A stretch of 64,000 nt of DNA from Aaosphaeria pasadenensis (lineage: Eukaryota > Ascomycota > Dothideomycetes > Pleosporales), in the NCBI GenBank assembly GCA_022813625.1, contig JAKLMB010000058.1:19662-83661 (forward strand), given 5' to 3'. This document shows positions 47,383-59,413 of this stretch, piece by piece. Every line of letters starts with the position of its first letter. Within the stretch, counting starts at the first letter, position 1. The translations under genes and the position numbers were made by a program. The notes beneath the pieces were generated by a model. It had not been told where the DNA came from, did no database searches, and worked only from the letters and a program-made list of their open reading frames with translations.

Positions 47383-50300
47383 TATCATTGTTATGTTGAA
47401 TTGTTTATTTTCCATTTTTCCTTTTTCCTTTGTTGGGTTTGCAAGCATTGCTGGCGTTGTTCTGCGAGGTTCCACACAACAAGTGTAGGAAGGACTCTTT
47501 TGAGTCTTGCATCCCAACCATATTTTGACGAACTACGATACTTTGGAATTTCTGCCATACGATTCCATATTACTATGTGCTCGACCAGACAGAGCCCAGA
47601 TTGCACCGGATATTTCCTTATCAAAACAGGGCGGTCTTACTTGTTTAACTGTTTGTGCATGGCAGAGTGGTGGGCGCGACGAGGTGTACGATGTATTCTT
47701 TTACTATCACTATTAATCATTACTGCAGCGCGCATCCACGACGTACTGTGGACTACAATATTCAATATCCATATGATATTCTTCCATCTATCCTGCAATC
47801 CTTCCAACATACATCTGACTTGCGCTCATTGGACGCTCAACTACAGGAACAGCGGTCCCTTTCTTAGCAAGAGACCGGCGAGGAAGCGCCGTTGACTTGG
47901 TGGGCTAGCAACTAGTCTTGCCTCATATCGATCCCGCTCCGCAAATCCCGCCGGTCGTCCCAGACAATCTCGTCCTCGCGTTCCTTATCTCCATTCGCGA
48001 GTACGATTGAATTACGGAATTATCCCGTCGGCTCTGCAATTACCCCTTGCCCTTCCAAGGTCTGCGCATGTCTAACCATCACCTCATCTTTTGTTCACAC
48101 TAGTGCGCGTGAAACATTTGTTGACGGGTCGCGATGGGCGAAAGGCGTTGTCTGCATCGCAAAGTAGCGGCAAACGCTGCACACGCTGGTTTTGGCCGTC
48201 GCGGATCCGAGTCCACCGTACGATAAAGGTCGCCTACATGCACCCCTTTCGCCTTGCAGCGCATACAAGACAAACATCCATCTATCCGACGATCCAAGGC
48301 CGGTGGTGGCCTGTCCACCCAGAGCTGAGGGTTACACCTACCAACATTCGAGCGCAACCTCACTGCACAGCGCTTAACCACAGCCAGCAGCAGACCCCGT
48401 CAGCGGCGCGCTGCTCACGGGCGGGGTGTTCGCTGGGGTGGGATAAGATACGACAGGTGAGGGTAGGGGAGTTGCGCAAGGAAGTCGGGTTGTGAGCGTC
48501 GGATAGGCACACGATCCGACTTCCCAACCCTACAAAGTACCACCCAAGCCTTTGTTACCAATTGATATTCGAATTCCGCTCACATCATCTGTCGACAGGC
48601 AAGGCTAACGACGTGCGCCCAGGACGCCTCGCAGCCGACGGACCACACTGTGTAAGCACGTCAACGTTCGATAGCGGCTTCTAGAGGGCTTGGCCTGCAC
48701 CGCGCCGAGGTTTCGCAGAGGCAAATGGCAAAAGTGCGCCACCAGTCGCCAGTTCGCAAATCGCAAATCGCAGCCCCGTCTGGCACCACGCCCAGCAGAG
48801 GAAAAAACACCCCCGGTGCAGTGCCGTCCGGTTCGTCCAGAGGTGTCGTGGTGTGGGAGATTCCATAATACAAGACTTTTAGCATGACGCGCCGCGTGAT
48901 AACTTAACCTCGAGCGACTGGTGCGCTCCCTCGGGAAGGTGGTAATAATTACTCCGGGCTTTCCTCCTCATGCAAAGCACCATTTCTCCAACCTCAGGCC
49001 GATGCGAAGCGAGCGATCTCTCGTGTTTTTTTAATGATCCAATCGTAGCCAAGCAGCAACAAGCAGTGATATTACAGCAAAGAAGAGATTTGAATACGTG
49101 AAGCACGAAGAGTACGGATGGCGGCCCACTCCGACCTTCCACGGCTCCGAATTCACCCTTTGCGGCGTTCCGCCCGCATCGTCCACAAGGCAGCTAGCTA
49201 GCTAAACCAGCCAGTCTCGTTTCATGGAGTGCTTATGATTTCCTCCCGTGGAGCATAGTTGGACGTGGGAAAATAATATCGACGACCACCAACGAAAGGC
49301 TTGATGTCTTTCTGTTGAGTTGAATTTGAATTGAGTCACCATTTATTAGATTGAGCATTTGGAGTGACGAGATTATCTGGTGATATTATTTTTAAATATA
49401 CGATATTTACACTACTAATCCTTCCGTTGTTCATTTGTAAGGTGTTGTGGTGTTTGTGGTGCAGTGTTGATGTTGATGTTGATGAGGGGCAGGACGACTC
49501 TTGGACCCTGGGGTGCCTGATACTGGTACGTCATACGATCCATCGTCCATCACAAGATTGTTCTTGTCTGCTGGGTGCCCCACCACCTACTGTACTGTGG
49601 AAGAGGGTGAGAGGGCTTGTATGTCTGTTTTGTTTGTTTTACGGTCACCTGGGCCAATGATGACAATAGAAGAGATGTATTCCTTTGACGGGCTTGTGTC
49701 ATTGTAGCCAAATGGTCCATATATATATATATCTAGGTGAGGGAGATGGCAATGTCCGTTTCGAAGACGTAGAAGGGTTTGAAATGAACTCTGAAATGGA
49801 CTCCATCGAGAACATTGTGCTGGCTTTTCTATCGTGTCTGTGTAATGCTGTTCGTGATGATCTTGTATGGTATGGTATGTATGAGGTTGGTTTATGGAGT
49901 GGAAGTGGACTGGATCTGGTACGTGGGGATTGGGGGAAGGTTATCAGATGCACTGCAGCGTCTCATAACCTCCCTCCTGCTTGTGACGAAGAAAGAATTA
50001 TTCATTTATTCATTTTTCATTCAGCGTAATTGGTCGATATGATGACATTAATAATATATGTACTCCTTTACCCTCATCTACAGTACAGGCGCAGGTTAGT
50101 TACCTAAAGCACCAAAGGGTTGGACGAAAGAGGTGCCGAATGTTCCGAGATCTTCAATTTCGATAGCGGATAAAAGATTTCCAAGAGAATAACAGAACAT
50201 AACAGGGAGAAAAGAGACAGCGCATATGTAGAAATTATCATGTAAGGGACGAATAGGAGAAGCAAAAACCCCGTCTTTCAGTGTCTGTGTGTCAGGCTTT

Positions 50301-53082
50301 TCTCCACCATATGAGTTGTTACTAATAGGTGATCCTGGGGAACGTGTTTTTTCTTGGAGTTTGGTAATTCTCGATTTGTTTGAAGACTTCCGTGGAAATG
50401 CGGAGTACTCGTAGAAGGGATATTTGTTCGACGGAATTTATCTGATCATTACTGCTAGCGGTATTCCGGCATCTTCTTTTTCATCTTCTCTCCGGAGGGT
50501 CTGGCGGATGTCCGGACTACTTTTGTGCGGATATAACCCAATTATTGGATTGCGAATCTCGAAGGGTGAAATCCTAGGTTTCTGTTTTATAAATCATTCG
50601 TTCATTCGTAGTTCATGAACATTGGCACTGTCAGACCGCTCAGATCTCCAAGAATCCAAGATAACTGCTTTTACATTCTCCCTCCGTTCTCGCAAAGAAA
50701 ACCCATCTCCACAATTCCCTACCAACCCTTCCAAGTTCCCCATAATTTCTTATTTCCCAATCCAGCCATCCCGAAAACGCACAAGCGAATTTTGTTTTCC
50801 TCCGGCTGTACTTGTATGTAATCAACTCGTGACTCTTGACTCGTACGTGGTCACCTAATCCCTTCTAAGTTGTATCGTCGTCGAGTTCCCTTGACACTTC
50901 AACATTGGTCACGACGCTCGGCCGAAACAAACGCGGACATCCCACACGACACTCCGACTGCCAGGTTTTGACTCCACTGGACTTTACCGTATGTGTGCGA
51001 TGCATACAGTACAGTAATGTACCCACTTCCACTTAATAGGAATCCCATGCGATAATGCTATTACTTGTATAGGTAGATGCAGGTGCGGATGCAGAGTGAA
51101 GACGGTACGCCTCACGATTTGGAAAGTTCCCATGCTTACCGTGCGCTTGTACATCATATTCATAACTAACTAAATCGATGATTTTTATTTTCTCCTTCTT
51201 TGAAAGAGGAAATGCAATTCGTCCTCAAGCACGGAAAAGACGTCGCAAGCTTAGACCAATTGAACGAAAGCTGGGGATAGAGGTGAGGCCAGCGATACAC
51301 CGCATGTCTGCGGACAGCGAAATGAGAGCAAGCCAAGAAGGAGGGAAAGAAATACCGCGGATGATGCTTGCATTTGGGATTATCGGTGAATGGTTTGTTG
51401 TGAGTTGTGAATCGTGGTCCAATGGGTGAGTTTTGAGGGGTTTCTTTTGTTTTGTTTTGGGGGATGGGGATGGGGAGGGATGGATGAGGTGGAAGTTCTC
51501 CTGCATGTTGCATGTAGAAAATTTGACGTACGGAACACTGTATGTACATACTCATCGCGATAGTAAACTCGGACCGTAGACTGTACAGTACCATTTTCGC
51601 ACTCATACCCAGCGATGAACCATCAAAACACCATCCTATTCCACCGTACCAACCCCATGCCGCCCATGCCGTCCTCCCGCCCATCCCGTTCCCATTCAAG
51701 CATCCCGCACACGCCACACAAAAGCTGAACAAGCACGCACAAGCATTTCCCCATTTCGCCCGCATGCGGCGCGTAAGAGCGAAACCGAACTGTCAAGCAT
51801 CGTCCAAGCAACGTCCAAGCTTTTTTTGGTGAGAAAAATCCCGCGGGTGTTCAGCTGGGGTTTGTGGCGTTTTGGGCTTTTGCTTGTTTGCTTTTTTGCG
51901 GGTGAGTGAGTGATTGAGGGGAACAATGAGGGGGAGCGGCATATCGTGAACGAACGCCCGACCTGATTAAACCCCTCGTGAGCATTTCAGCCTGGGTGGT
52001 GGGTTTGTGTCCAATTGATTGAGGCGTGAGGGGGTGAGAGAGGGGGTGAGGGACGCCACATGGAGTGTCAGCGTGGAGCTGATATGTGAAATTGATAGAT
52101 TGGAAGGGGTTTACTCGTGAGGTTTGTGGTTGAGGGCTGGAATAGCGGTAGATGATGTGCGGTGCGCGGGTAAAGAAGCTGGGGTATCGAGATAGCTTAT
52201 TTTACCTTACCTTACATGTAGATAGATTGGTAGATGAGTTTAGAGATCTGTTTGTGTTTTCTATTGACATTTTTCGATGCTCTGCTTGAATCACGGATGA
52301 ACGTACGTTCAGCTCTGTCACACAACATTTCCCTCCCACCACACACCATGCACCCAACCCACATCCATCAAACCTCCCACAAATCTTGTACAACATAAGC
52401 AATGCCCCATCAGCACCTCATGACACGCTTCTCCTCTCCACCATCCCCACGTTTTTCTCCACTCCATCCCGGAAACCCCTCGTGATGTATGCCGTGCAAT
52501 CTCACCAACCTCACCTCCAACCATCACCGAATATCACTTCCCTCTTTCGGACCACCAACGCCACGGAACAGGGAATGTACGACCTACCGGAGCCATGGTA
52601 GACAGACCTGTCTGTCGTAAGAAGCTCGGATGGACATACGTGGTGGTGCTGTTTGTTTGTGTTACGGTGGGATATTGGGTTGTCGGGTAAAGTGGGTTTT
52701 GGGATTGTTGCAGATTGGGGAGCTGTGAGGGGGAAACGTGGAGTCGGGAGTTCCTACTCTAAATAGCCCTAAGAGTAATTACTGTTCAGTTGTATCTGTC
52801 CGCCTGAATGTACAAGCTGGTACAAACAGAAAACTGACGCAATACATGCAAGAACACCTTCTCATGGGTATTGTGAACATCATCGTCGGGAGTACAATAA
52901 CTTCTTCCAACATATTTGCAAGCGTTAGTCGCGTGCACATCCTATTCACATACAAAATTTATTGAAACGAGTAGGTAGAGGATAGGAACTATTTGCTTAG
53001 AAACTACTAAGCAAAATAACTGCTGATACAGCATGGCTTTCTATGAAGTACTATTTGATATACTTATAGCAAGTCTTAACGT
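47383..53082. other. Long gene-poor region
   Basis: 5.7 kb between the kinase and the hydrolase cluster. I find no frame with domain, splice or codon support; the longest frames (47401-47895, 48091-48495, 51166-51765) read as random sequence. Short low-complexity patches only. An unrecognised lncRNA or small gene cannot be excluded. Confidence 0.5.
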
Positions 53083-55230
53083 TTAGTTATCGATGAGTGG
53101 TAGAATAATATAACTTCCTCTTTTGTCACATAACCCACAATGTAATTGCACTTTGACATTCTTGTTAACGCTGGTGCTAACATGATCCCCATCAGCTGTT
53201 TGCAATGTGCTCTGATCTACTGGTGGGAAAATAGCTGGATCGAGGCCCGTGAATGTTACCCGCAGCCTATCTCCAGCTCGAAACAACATACCCATCGGCG
53301 TGATAGGAACCTGGACTGTTTCTTTCTGCCCTTCTTTCATGGGTGTTGACTGACTCAGATCCGGTGCCGGAAACCCCGGCCTCGAAATTTCCTTCCTCAA
53401 TTTCCGGCGAGACAAACGTGCCGACCCGTTAGGTCCTTTATAGAACAGCAGGCCGAGTTCTCTGGAGAGATTCAACATCCGGGCCATGCGAATAAGTCCA
53501 GTTTGATAGGATCTCTCATATGGGATCTTGAGTTGCTCGGCAGGGCGATCCGAGCCGTTGGGGAGACGGTCTAGCGAAACAAAGATGTCTGTGTCAGTGC
53601 CGTTTTCAACTGACACCTGGAGATGGATTTGAATGGGACCGCAGAATTTGGTGTCTCGCAAGAATGTGTATGTGAGGGACTTGCTGCCCGTCGACGCAAC
53701 GTATGAGAGTGTGGATTCAACGGGATACGTCTCAGTCAGCGACCCATTCTCCGCATCTAGGAAGAGCTTGAAGGACTTCATTTTCGGCGACGGGAAATCG
53801 AGGCACGTAAAGTCAGTTCCCGAGTTGCCTACCGGCTTTGATGTATCGATGAGCTTTGCTCGCAGACGTGGGGTTGATGTCCAGTCATTTTCGATTCCCT
53901 GCCCCAAGATTTAGTATATTCGATTTTTGATGGAGTATCAAATATACCTTCAGATAGTAGTCGAAATACTTGTGCAGATCTGTTCGATTTTCTTCATTGT
54001 AATAATCAGGCCATTCCTAGTCGCGCTGTTATGAGCCAATTCATCCTTGAACATGTTTTTGCTTACCCAAGTATCATGGACTCTCAACCACTTTGGAGAT
54101 TTCAGATTCACATAACCATGAAAGGTACCGTATGAGTGAATCGGATTGGACCAGCTTGCTGTAACATAAGCAGGAACATCGATGTTCTAAGTAATTTTAT
54201 CAGTTTCAGCACGTCGTGAAATAAAGGCTCTTCATACCTCGATTTTGGCTCTCTTGTCCTCATGATATGCGCCATATTGTGGGGACTTAGTTATCATCTC
54301 CGCGGTGTTCTCCCAGGAATTTTCTCCTACGTTGACCTGGAGGAGCTGTAGATTGAAGTCCATTGCCGGTTTTGACAAGACTCCTCCTAGTGATATATGA
54401 CGAAACGCGTCTGTGATACCCTCCCACTAGATCACTTGTTAGAAATGATGGAGACGCACTAGATCTGTTTGTTAGGATGCGTACTGGAGAAATGGCAGCA
54501 AGGGACTTGGGTCTCTCAGCCGCAATAAACCACTTTTTCAGGTTAGCATACTCGCGATACAGCAAAAGACCAGTGTTCACAGTACCTGCGATATCGAAAG
54601 CCATGAATTTCCCGTCAACCCCACTTTCCCATTGCACCAAGGTTGTGAGCCAATCCAGTCTACGCAATCCGCTCCGTCTCGGCCCTCTTGTGAGCCAAAC
54701 TGATATATATTGCCCTCGCTTTTGTACACGCCACGGGGATCAGCATTGACAACCGTGAAGCCATGATACACCCAGTAAGCCGGATCTGGTCCCTCCCATT
54801 TCTGAAACTCGGACAATTTGTGCAGTGGCACTCCCATGCGGAATATAAAATCATCCAAGACTTGATTTCCACGTCCAGGCTCTTTTCCATAGGGCGACCA
54901 CGCAAGTAACGCGGGGTGTGCAATCGATTCGTTGACAGGTCGGTAGACATCGATGTAGATGGTCACGCCGTCCCGTAGCTATTATGAACCGTTAATGATG
55001 TAACACGACAACAACAAGTATCCTCGGCTGACCTTAACGGGCTGGTCGCGCTCGAATTTGATGTCACATGAAAGGGGCAGGCAACCAGGTCGACGGACGT
55101 GGCCAGCTCGTAGGATGGTTGTCTCGGTTTTGAAGCCTCCCCAGCGGGCTTTAGGATGGTCGAGAGGGAGCGCCTTCGGCTGTCTTGCATCACCGAAGGG
55201 TATCTGAATACCATCAATTTGTGTGGCCAT
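53083..55230 (-). CDS. CocE/NonD-type alpha/beta hydrolase (X-Pro dipeptidyl-peptidase-like)
   Basis: Model complement(join(53083..53898, 53948..54016, 54067..54186, 54238..54426, 54485..54532, 54586..54978, 55033..55230)), 610 residues, seven exons with GT-AG introns of 49-58 nt; every junction keeps frame. Order of motifs: LRDGVTIYIDVYRP, then PALLAWSPYGKEPGRGNQ, then PDPAYWVYHGFTVVNADPRGVYKSEG, the nucleophile elbow GNSWLS followed across an intron by WFIAAERPKSLAAISPWEG, and a C-terminal jelly-roll-like domain with FRAGDRLRVTFTG. This is the layout of the S15/CocE/NonD superfamily, which includes esterases and amidases. No signal peptide, so intracellular. The substrate is unknown. It is the first of five clustered genes; a CGG-N5-CCG palindrome lies 115 bases upstream of its ATG. 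Confidence 0.9.
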
Positions 55231-55593
55231 GGTTATAGAGAGACGGGAAGTAATTACGCTTCAAAGACGAGGTTAGCACTCTCCTGCTGTCTAGACGGTC
55301 GTTCCACCTGTTATATGTCATAATCTACCGTCGGTTGCGGTTCTCGGAATTTCCGAGTATTGATTATCTGGTAATCTTACTCCGATTGGAATTTAGAGAC
55401 CTGCAGGCAGTACATCATTAGTGTTGTCTTTGCTACAGTCTCAGCTTCAGACCTGTACTCTAAAATCTCCTTCATCCAAGAGACTTAGAGTCTGGTAGAT
55501 TATTAGTATCTCATACTTAATTATTCAACTATAGTAATTAAATATATAAATATAAAATTATATTCTATGGTTTTAGTCTTTATTAGCTAATAA
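55231..55593. other. Hydrolase promoter and AT-rich spacer
   Basis: 363 bases. The left part is the promoter of the hydrolase (minus strand) with a palindromic site. The right part (about 55490-55590) is much more AT-rich than its surroundings, with TAAATATATAAATATAAAATT-type sequence, at the 3' end of the next gene. Confidence 0.55.
55343..55357. promoter_or_regulatory. CGG-N5-CCG palindrome, candidate Zn2Cys6 binding site
   Basis: CTCGGAATTTCCGAG, a perfect inverted repeat with 7-base arms around one central base. CGG half-sites in inverted orientation with fixed spacing are classic Zn2Cys6 targets. It lies 115 bases upstream of the hydrolase ATG. Confidence 0.55.
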
Positions 55594-56083
55594 CTAAGAT
55601 TCTAGCAAGACTGGTACCCTTTTGACTAGATACTCAACAACTGCGTCTGGACCACCCTCTACTTGCAATCCTGTAGGAATAGCGTGCGTCTTGATATCCG
55701 GGACGACAGACCACGCAAGGGCCTGAATCTTTTCGGCTTCCTCAGCCGTCCACATCGAAGCACAGAACTTCAAAGAAGAGTTTATTTCAGTAACAAGAAC
55801 GTTGCGGCGCATGGAGGTGTCAACTTACAAGAACATTTGGCTTGTGCTTGGTAACTGTCGGAACAACTTGATCTATGCCTGGAGAAAGGGTGACCAGTGT
55901 CAATTTTGGACCTTGCATAAGATACATAAGATATCTCTGGATCAACCTACTCTCGCAATTGTCGACATGTTCGATATCGAAATCATCCCTGAGTGCCTCG
56001 ATAAGACGGCCAACGACACGTTTGGCACGCTCTGGGGCAGTATTGACCGTCACTAGCTTGAAAGGTCCTTTTCGTTCGGACAT
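55594..56083 (-). CDS. Unrecognised 118-aa cluster protein
   Basis: Model complement(join(55594..55767, 55829..55878, 55951..56083)), 118 residues. The ATG at 56083 begins MSERKGPFKLVTVNTAPERA. The first intron (55879-55950, GTAGGT...CCAG) is 72 nt and has no stop, so retention would insert 24 residues. The spliced reading NCESIDQVVPTVTKHKPNVL is compact and more protein-like. The second intron (55768-55828) has GTAAGT and AAG. The predicted pattern is alternating beta-alpha: KLVTVNTA, a helix ERAKRVVGRLIEAL, HKPNVLFCASMWT, AEEAEKIQALAWSVVPDIKTHAIPTGLQVEGGPDAVVEYLVKRVP, resembling a small Rossmann- or flavodoxin-like alpha/beta protein. I do not recognise a family. No signal or membrane segment. 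Confidence 0.75.
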
Positions 56084-57025
56084 GATGGCGATGTGCTTTG
56101 AAATATGCAATAGAATAGCAAGATAATGCTTTAGACCAATGTGTATTGATCATCTGCTGCTGCTCTTAAAGTACATACCAGTGACTTGTTTGCGGGGTGG
56201 AACGTGGAGGGCAATCCGAATGAGACCAAAGTTGCGCAACTTCGGGATTTCCGAGGAATCCGGGGCGCTAAGCGTGATTGATTTCATCATACGGAAACCA
56301 CCCGAAAAATGTACTATGTAGGCTCCGGATCCAATGATTCTTAAGTGACTATGCTAGAGCTACATGCGTTACAGCGGCTCTTACCGTTCGGATACTCCGT
56401 ATCCTTTCCAACATTCGTCTATTCGCTCTAGCACGATGAGGACAAGTCCCGGAGCGCCAGGAATCTCCAGTCACGATGCATTTGCCATATTCGTAAGGTT
56501 CTAGTCCTTGCCGGTGATTTGAAAAACTTACGCAAAGACGATCTCCAGCGAAGCGAGTAATTGGGCCGGCGGAGCCCTCGGCATGGCTCCGATGCACTTC
56601 TTCGTAACGTGGTTTGGCACTGCTCGCGGAGTGCCGATAAGCGTGGTTCCTCCCAATAATGCGTTTCCAAGCCTTCTCTCCACGGGGTCAAACGTGGGGT
56701 ACTTGAGGAGAACCTGGGGTAGTGAATTGGAGGTGCCACAATGATTCCCGATTGGATTTCGAGGTCCAAGGCTAAGTCGGTGGGCTAATGCGGGTACGAG
56801 ATCTCACCTAGACAGCAAGTGTATTTTGGGCTGAACCGCTTTGTGTGCTTGTAGTTGGGGAACGTTGACTTAAAGCCAGAGGATATAGAACCCACGGATC
56901 ACTAGAGTCTGATGGGCATCTTTAGATGAGTGATTGGTTATTCTTTTCCCATACCTATATCACGACTCTCTCATACTTCATCTTTTGAATCAACAAACCT
57001 TGTCAGTCATACACTGACCGGAGTA
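56084..57025. other. Bidirectional promoter region within the cluster
   Basis: 942 bases between the 118-aa protein (minus) and the MFS gene (plus). It contains a CGG-N5-CCG palindrome at 56242-56255 and a TACTCCGTA motif at 56393-56401. A minus-strand frame at 56428-56769 has no recognisable product; a decayed gene cannot be ruled out. Confidence 0.5.
56242..56255. promoter_or_regulatory. CGG-N5-CCG site, second copy
   Basis: TCGGGATTTCCGAG, matching the hydrolase site at 13 of 14 aligned positions, with the same 5-base spacing. It lies 160 bases upstream of the ATG of the 118-aa protein. Confidence 0.5.
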
Positions 57026-58869
57026 ATGGCAAAGTCGGAAATGGCCGATCAAATACATTCAACTCATAGTACTCGCGTCCCAGGTACAGAACGTCTATTT
57101 GCTGAGCCCAACTCAGGCGAAGTCGATCTCCAATTCATTAGCAAAGGCGACACCCTCATCGTGTTGGTGCCTCAGCCATCGCTCAATGACCCGAATGATC
57201 CACTTCGATGGTCAAACAAGAAAAAATGGGTAACGTTTATCAATGGCACGGCGTACGCATTCATGGGAAGCGTGACGGGTCCCATCATGGCTGCCATGAT
57301 GATCCGTCTGACGCAGGTCTTCCATGAACCCTTGCAGAGATTGACGTATGCCAACGGTGCGACTCTCATCTGCCAGGGCGTCGGTAATATCTTCTGGATG
57401 TAAGTCTTGCGCGAAATCTCGATCCTCGTACCCAGAATCAGGTCATGAATTCTGACACCAGACGGTATCGCAAAGGCCGCTAGCTGTCAAGTACGGGAGA
57501 CGACCCGTCTACCTGCTCTCCAACATCCTCATGTGTGTCGCCTGCATCTGGTTGGGACTTGTCGTCAACGCTTCATACGTCCCCTTTCTGCTCGGACGTG
57601 CTTTCCTCGGACTGTTTGAAGCACCCATCGAATCCATTCTACCGAGTACCATTACGGATATCTTCTTCCTCCACGAACGCGGCAACGTGGTGTCTATCTA
57701 TGGACTTGCCGTTCTGGGAGGCAACGAACTTGGACCCCTCGTACGTGTAATGATCTTTTATCCCAGAGCGATTGCTAAGGAGAAACTGCAGTTTTCGGCC
57801 CTCATTGTCCAGTACCTGGGCATGGACTGGGCATTCTACATCGTCGCCATGTTCATCGGTCTGAACTGCATCACCATGTTTTTCTTCATGCCCGAGACCA
57901 AGTACCAGGGAATTCGCCCCCAAGCTCGATATGCCACCGATGCTGATACAACGAAGAAAGACAAGACTGAAATGGTCGAGAATGTGCAAAAGGATGGGAC
58001 ACCAAGACCAGAAGTGTCGGCGTTGCCGAATATTGAGGGAGCCTTAGTACCAAAGCGATCCCTTGTACACGAGTTGCAATTTTGGGGCCATTGTGACAAG
58101 AACGTCAGTCTCCGCAAGACCTTTCTGCGGCCGTTTGTTCTCCTCACATATCCCACCGTGCTATGGGCCTGTCTCATCTACGGAATGTCTCTCGGATGGA
58201 ACGTAATTCTCGGCGCAACTCTTGCACAGCTGTTTGAGCCACAGTATGGCTTCGACGCTCAAGCTCAGGGACTTGTGTTCCTTTCGCCTTTCATCGGCTC
58301 CTTACTAGCGACATGGCTCTGCGGTGCTATGTCCGATCGCATCGCGAATTACTTCTCTATCAGGAATGACGGCATCAGAGAGCCTGAAATGCGCCTGCCT
58401 ACACTGGCCATCGGCACGTTCTTAATATTCAGCGGAACCCTTGTTCTGACTCTGACCTACGAGGCAAAGACACACTGGATTGGCCCAGTCATCGGCTTGG
58501 GAATCCAGGCCGCAGGCGCTCAGTTCGGCGTGTCGTTAGCCATGAGCTATGCACTCGACTGTCACCAAAAGGCAAGTACTTTTCCCTGCTGTGTTAGCAC
58601 TAGCGCGGAAGCACACCTTCTAACACACTTTCTAGTTCTCGGTCGAGTTGATGGTGGCTATTGCTTCTCTAAAGTCGCTGCTGGCTTGGATATGGACATG
58701 GGTCATCAACAACTGGATCGCGGCCAATGGGATGCTCACTGTGTTCATGGTGATTGCAAGTATCAACGTGGTCATCCACCTGTCTACCATCTGGCTCTAC
58801 CTGAGGGGAAAGGCGGTTCGTACTAGTATTCACAAACGAGACCTCTTGGCTCGGTGCAATCTGGCATGA
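57026..58869 (+). CDS. MFS transporter (DHA1-like drug/metabolite:H+ antiporter)
   Basis: Model join(57026..57399, 57476..57740, 57792..58571, 58636..58869), 550 residues. About 12 membrane helices are visible, e.g. WVTFINGTAYAFMGSVTGPIMAAMM, then LSNILMCVACIWLGLVV, WAFYIVAMFIGLNCITMFFF and FSVELMVAIASLKSLLAWIWTWVINN. The DPLRWSNKKKW segment before helix 1 and the loop motif PLAVKYGRRP (after splicing, helix 2-3) are typical of fungal DHA1 carriers. The second intron (57741-57791) is 51 nt and stop-free; splicing it gives GPLFSALIVQYLGMDWAFY. The last intron (58572-58635) uses a GC donor (AAG/GCAAGT) with AG acceptor. Likely exports the cluster product or imports its substrate. Confidence 0.92.
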
Positions 58870-59413
58870 TGGACATATAGGCTCTAACAGCTTCAAATCT
58901 CACCGCTTGTATTATCAGAGTTCCAATCGCTATCAAATGTTGAATTGTCCCTCCGATGTATTTAGTTGTCTTGGCATTTAAGCATGTAACGCGCGGATAC
59001 CATCAGTAAGGTATTTTGGGGCCGACGACTAACGGCGCTTTGGTGAAGATCATCGCACAAGACTTTGCGCCAACATTGGGTTCTGAGATATGTGCCCTAA
59101 TGCCTAGTAGCTCAAACGGAATTCCAACTGAGTGCAACACAGAGGTACTCAGAACCTGGCTATTCCAGGATTGCTTTTGTCTCCAGATGCCAATGTGTCC
59201 TAAAAGTATACCAGATCGCAACAGTAGAGCCCAAGAAGCACGTCGGTAAGCACACAACACGGGCAAAAACAAAAACAAAAACGAAGCAACAGATGCTATC
59301 AATTATTAGTACACTTTACGGGTATGAAGTGGTACAATTCATCCAGTGAATCTGCCACTCGCTTGACACTAGTTAGTGTAATTGTGGACGACAAAAAGTC
59401 TGGTCTGATATCA
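58870..59413. other. Convergent 3' intergenic region
   Basis: 3' flanks of the MFS gene and the regulator. Short CAAAAACAAAAACAAAAAC repeat at about 59262-59282. No gene seen. Confidence 0.5.

Noticed and set aside
47401..47895. 164-codon frame after the kinase
   Set aside because: Overlaps the probable kinase 3' UTR and lacks coding character.
51166..51765. 199-codon minus-strand frame
   Set aside because: Reads as random sequence with scattered Cys and Pro; no domain and no neighbours in operon-like arrangement.
56349..56769. Minus-strand frames between the 118-aa gene and the MFS gene, possible decayed gene
   Set aside because: One frame reads plausibly for about 60 codons, but no exon join, start or family could be supported, so I left it as promoter DNA.
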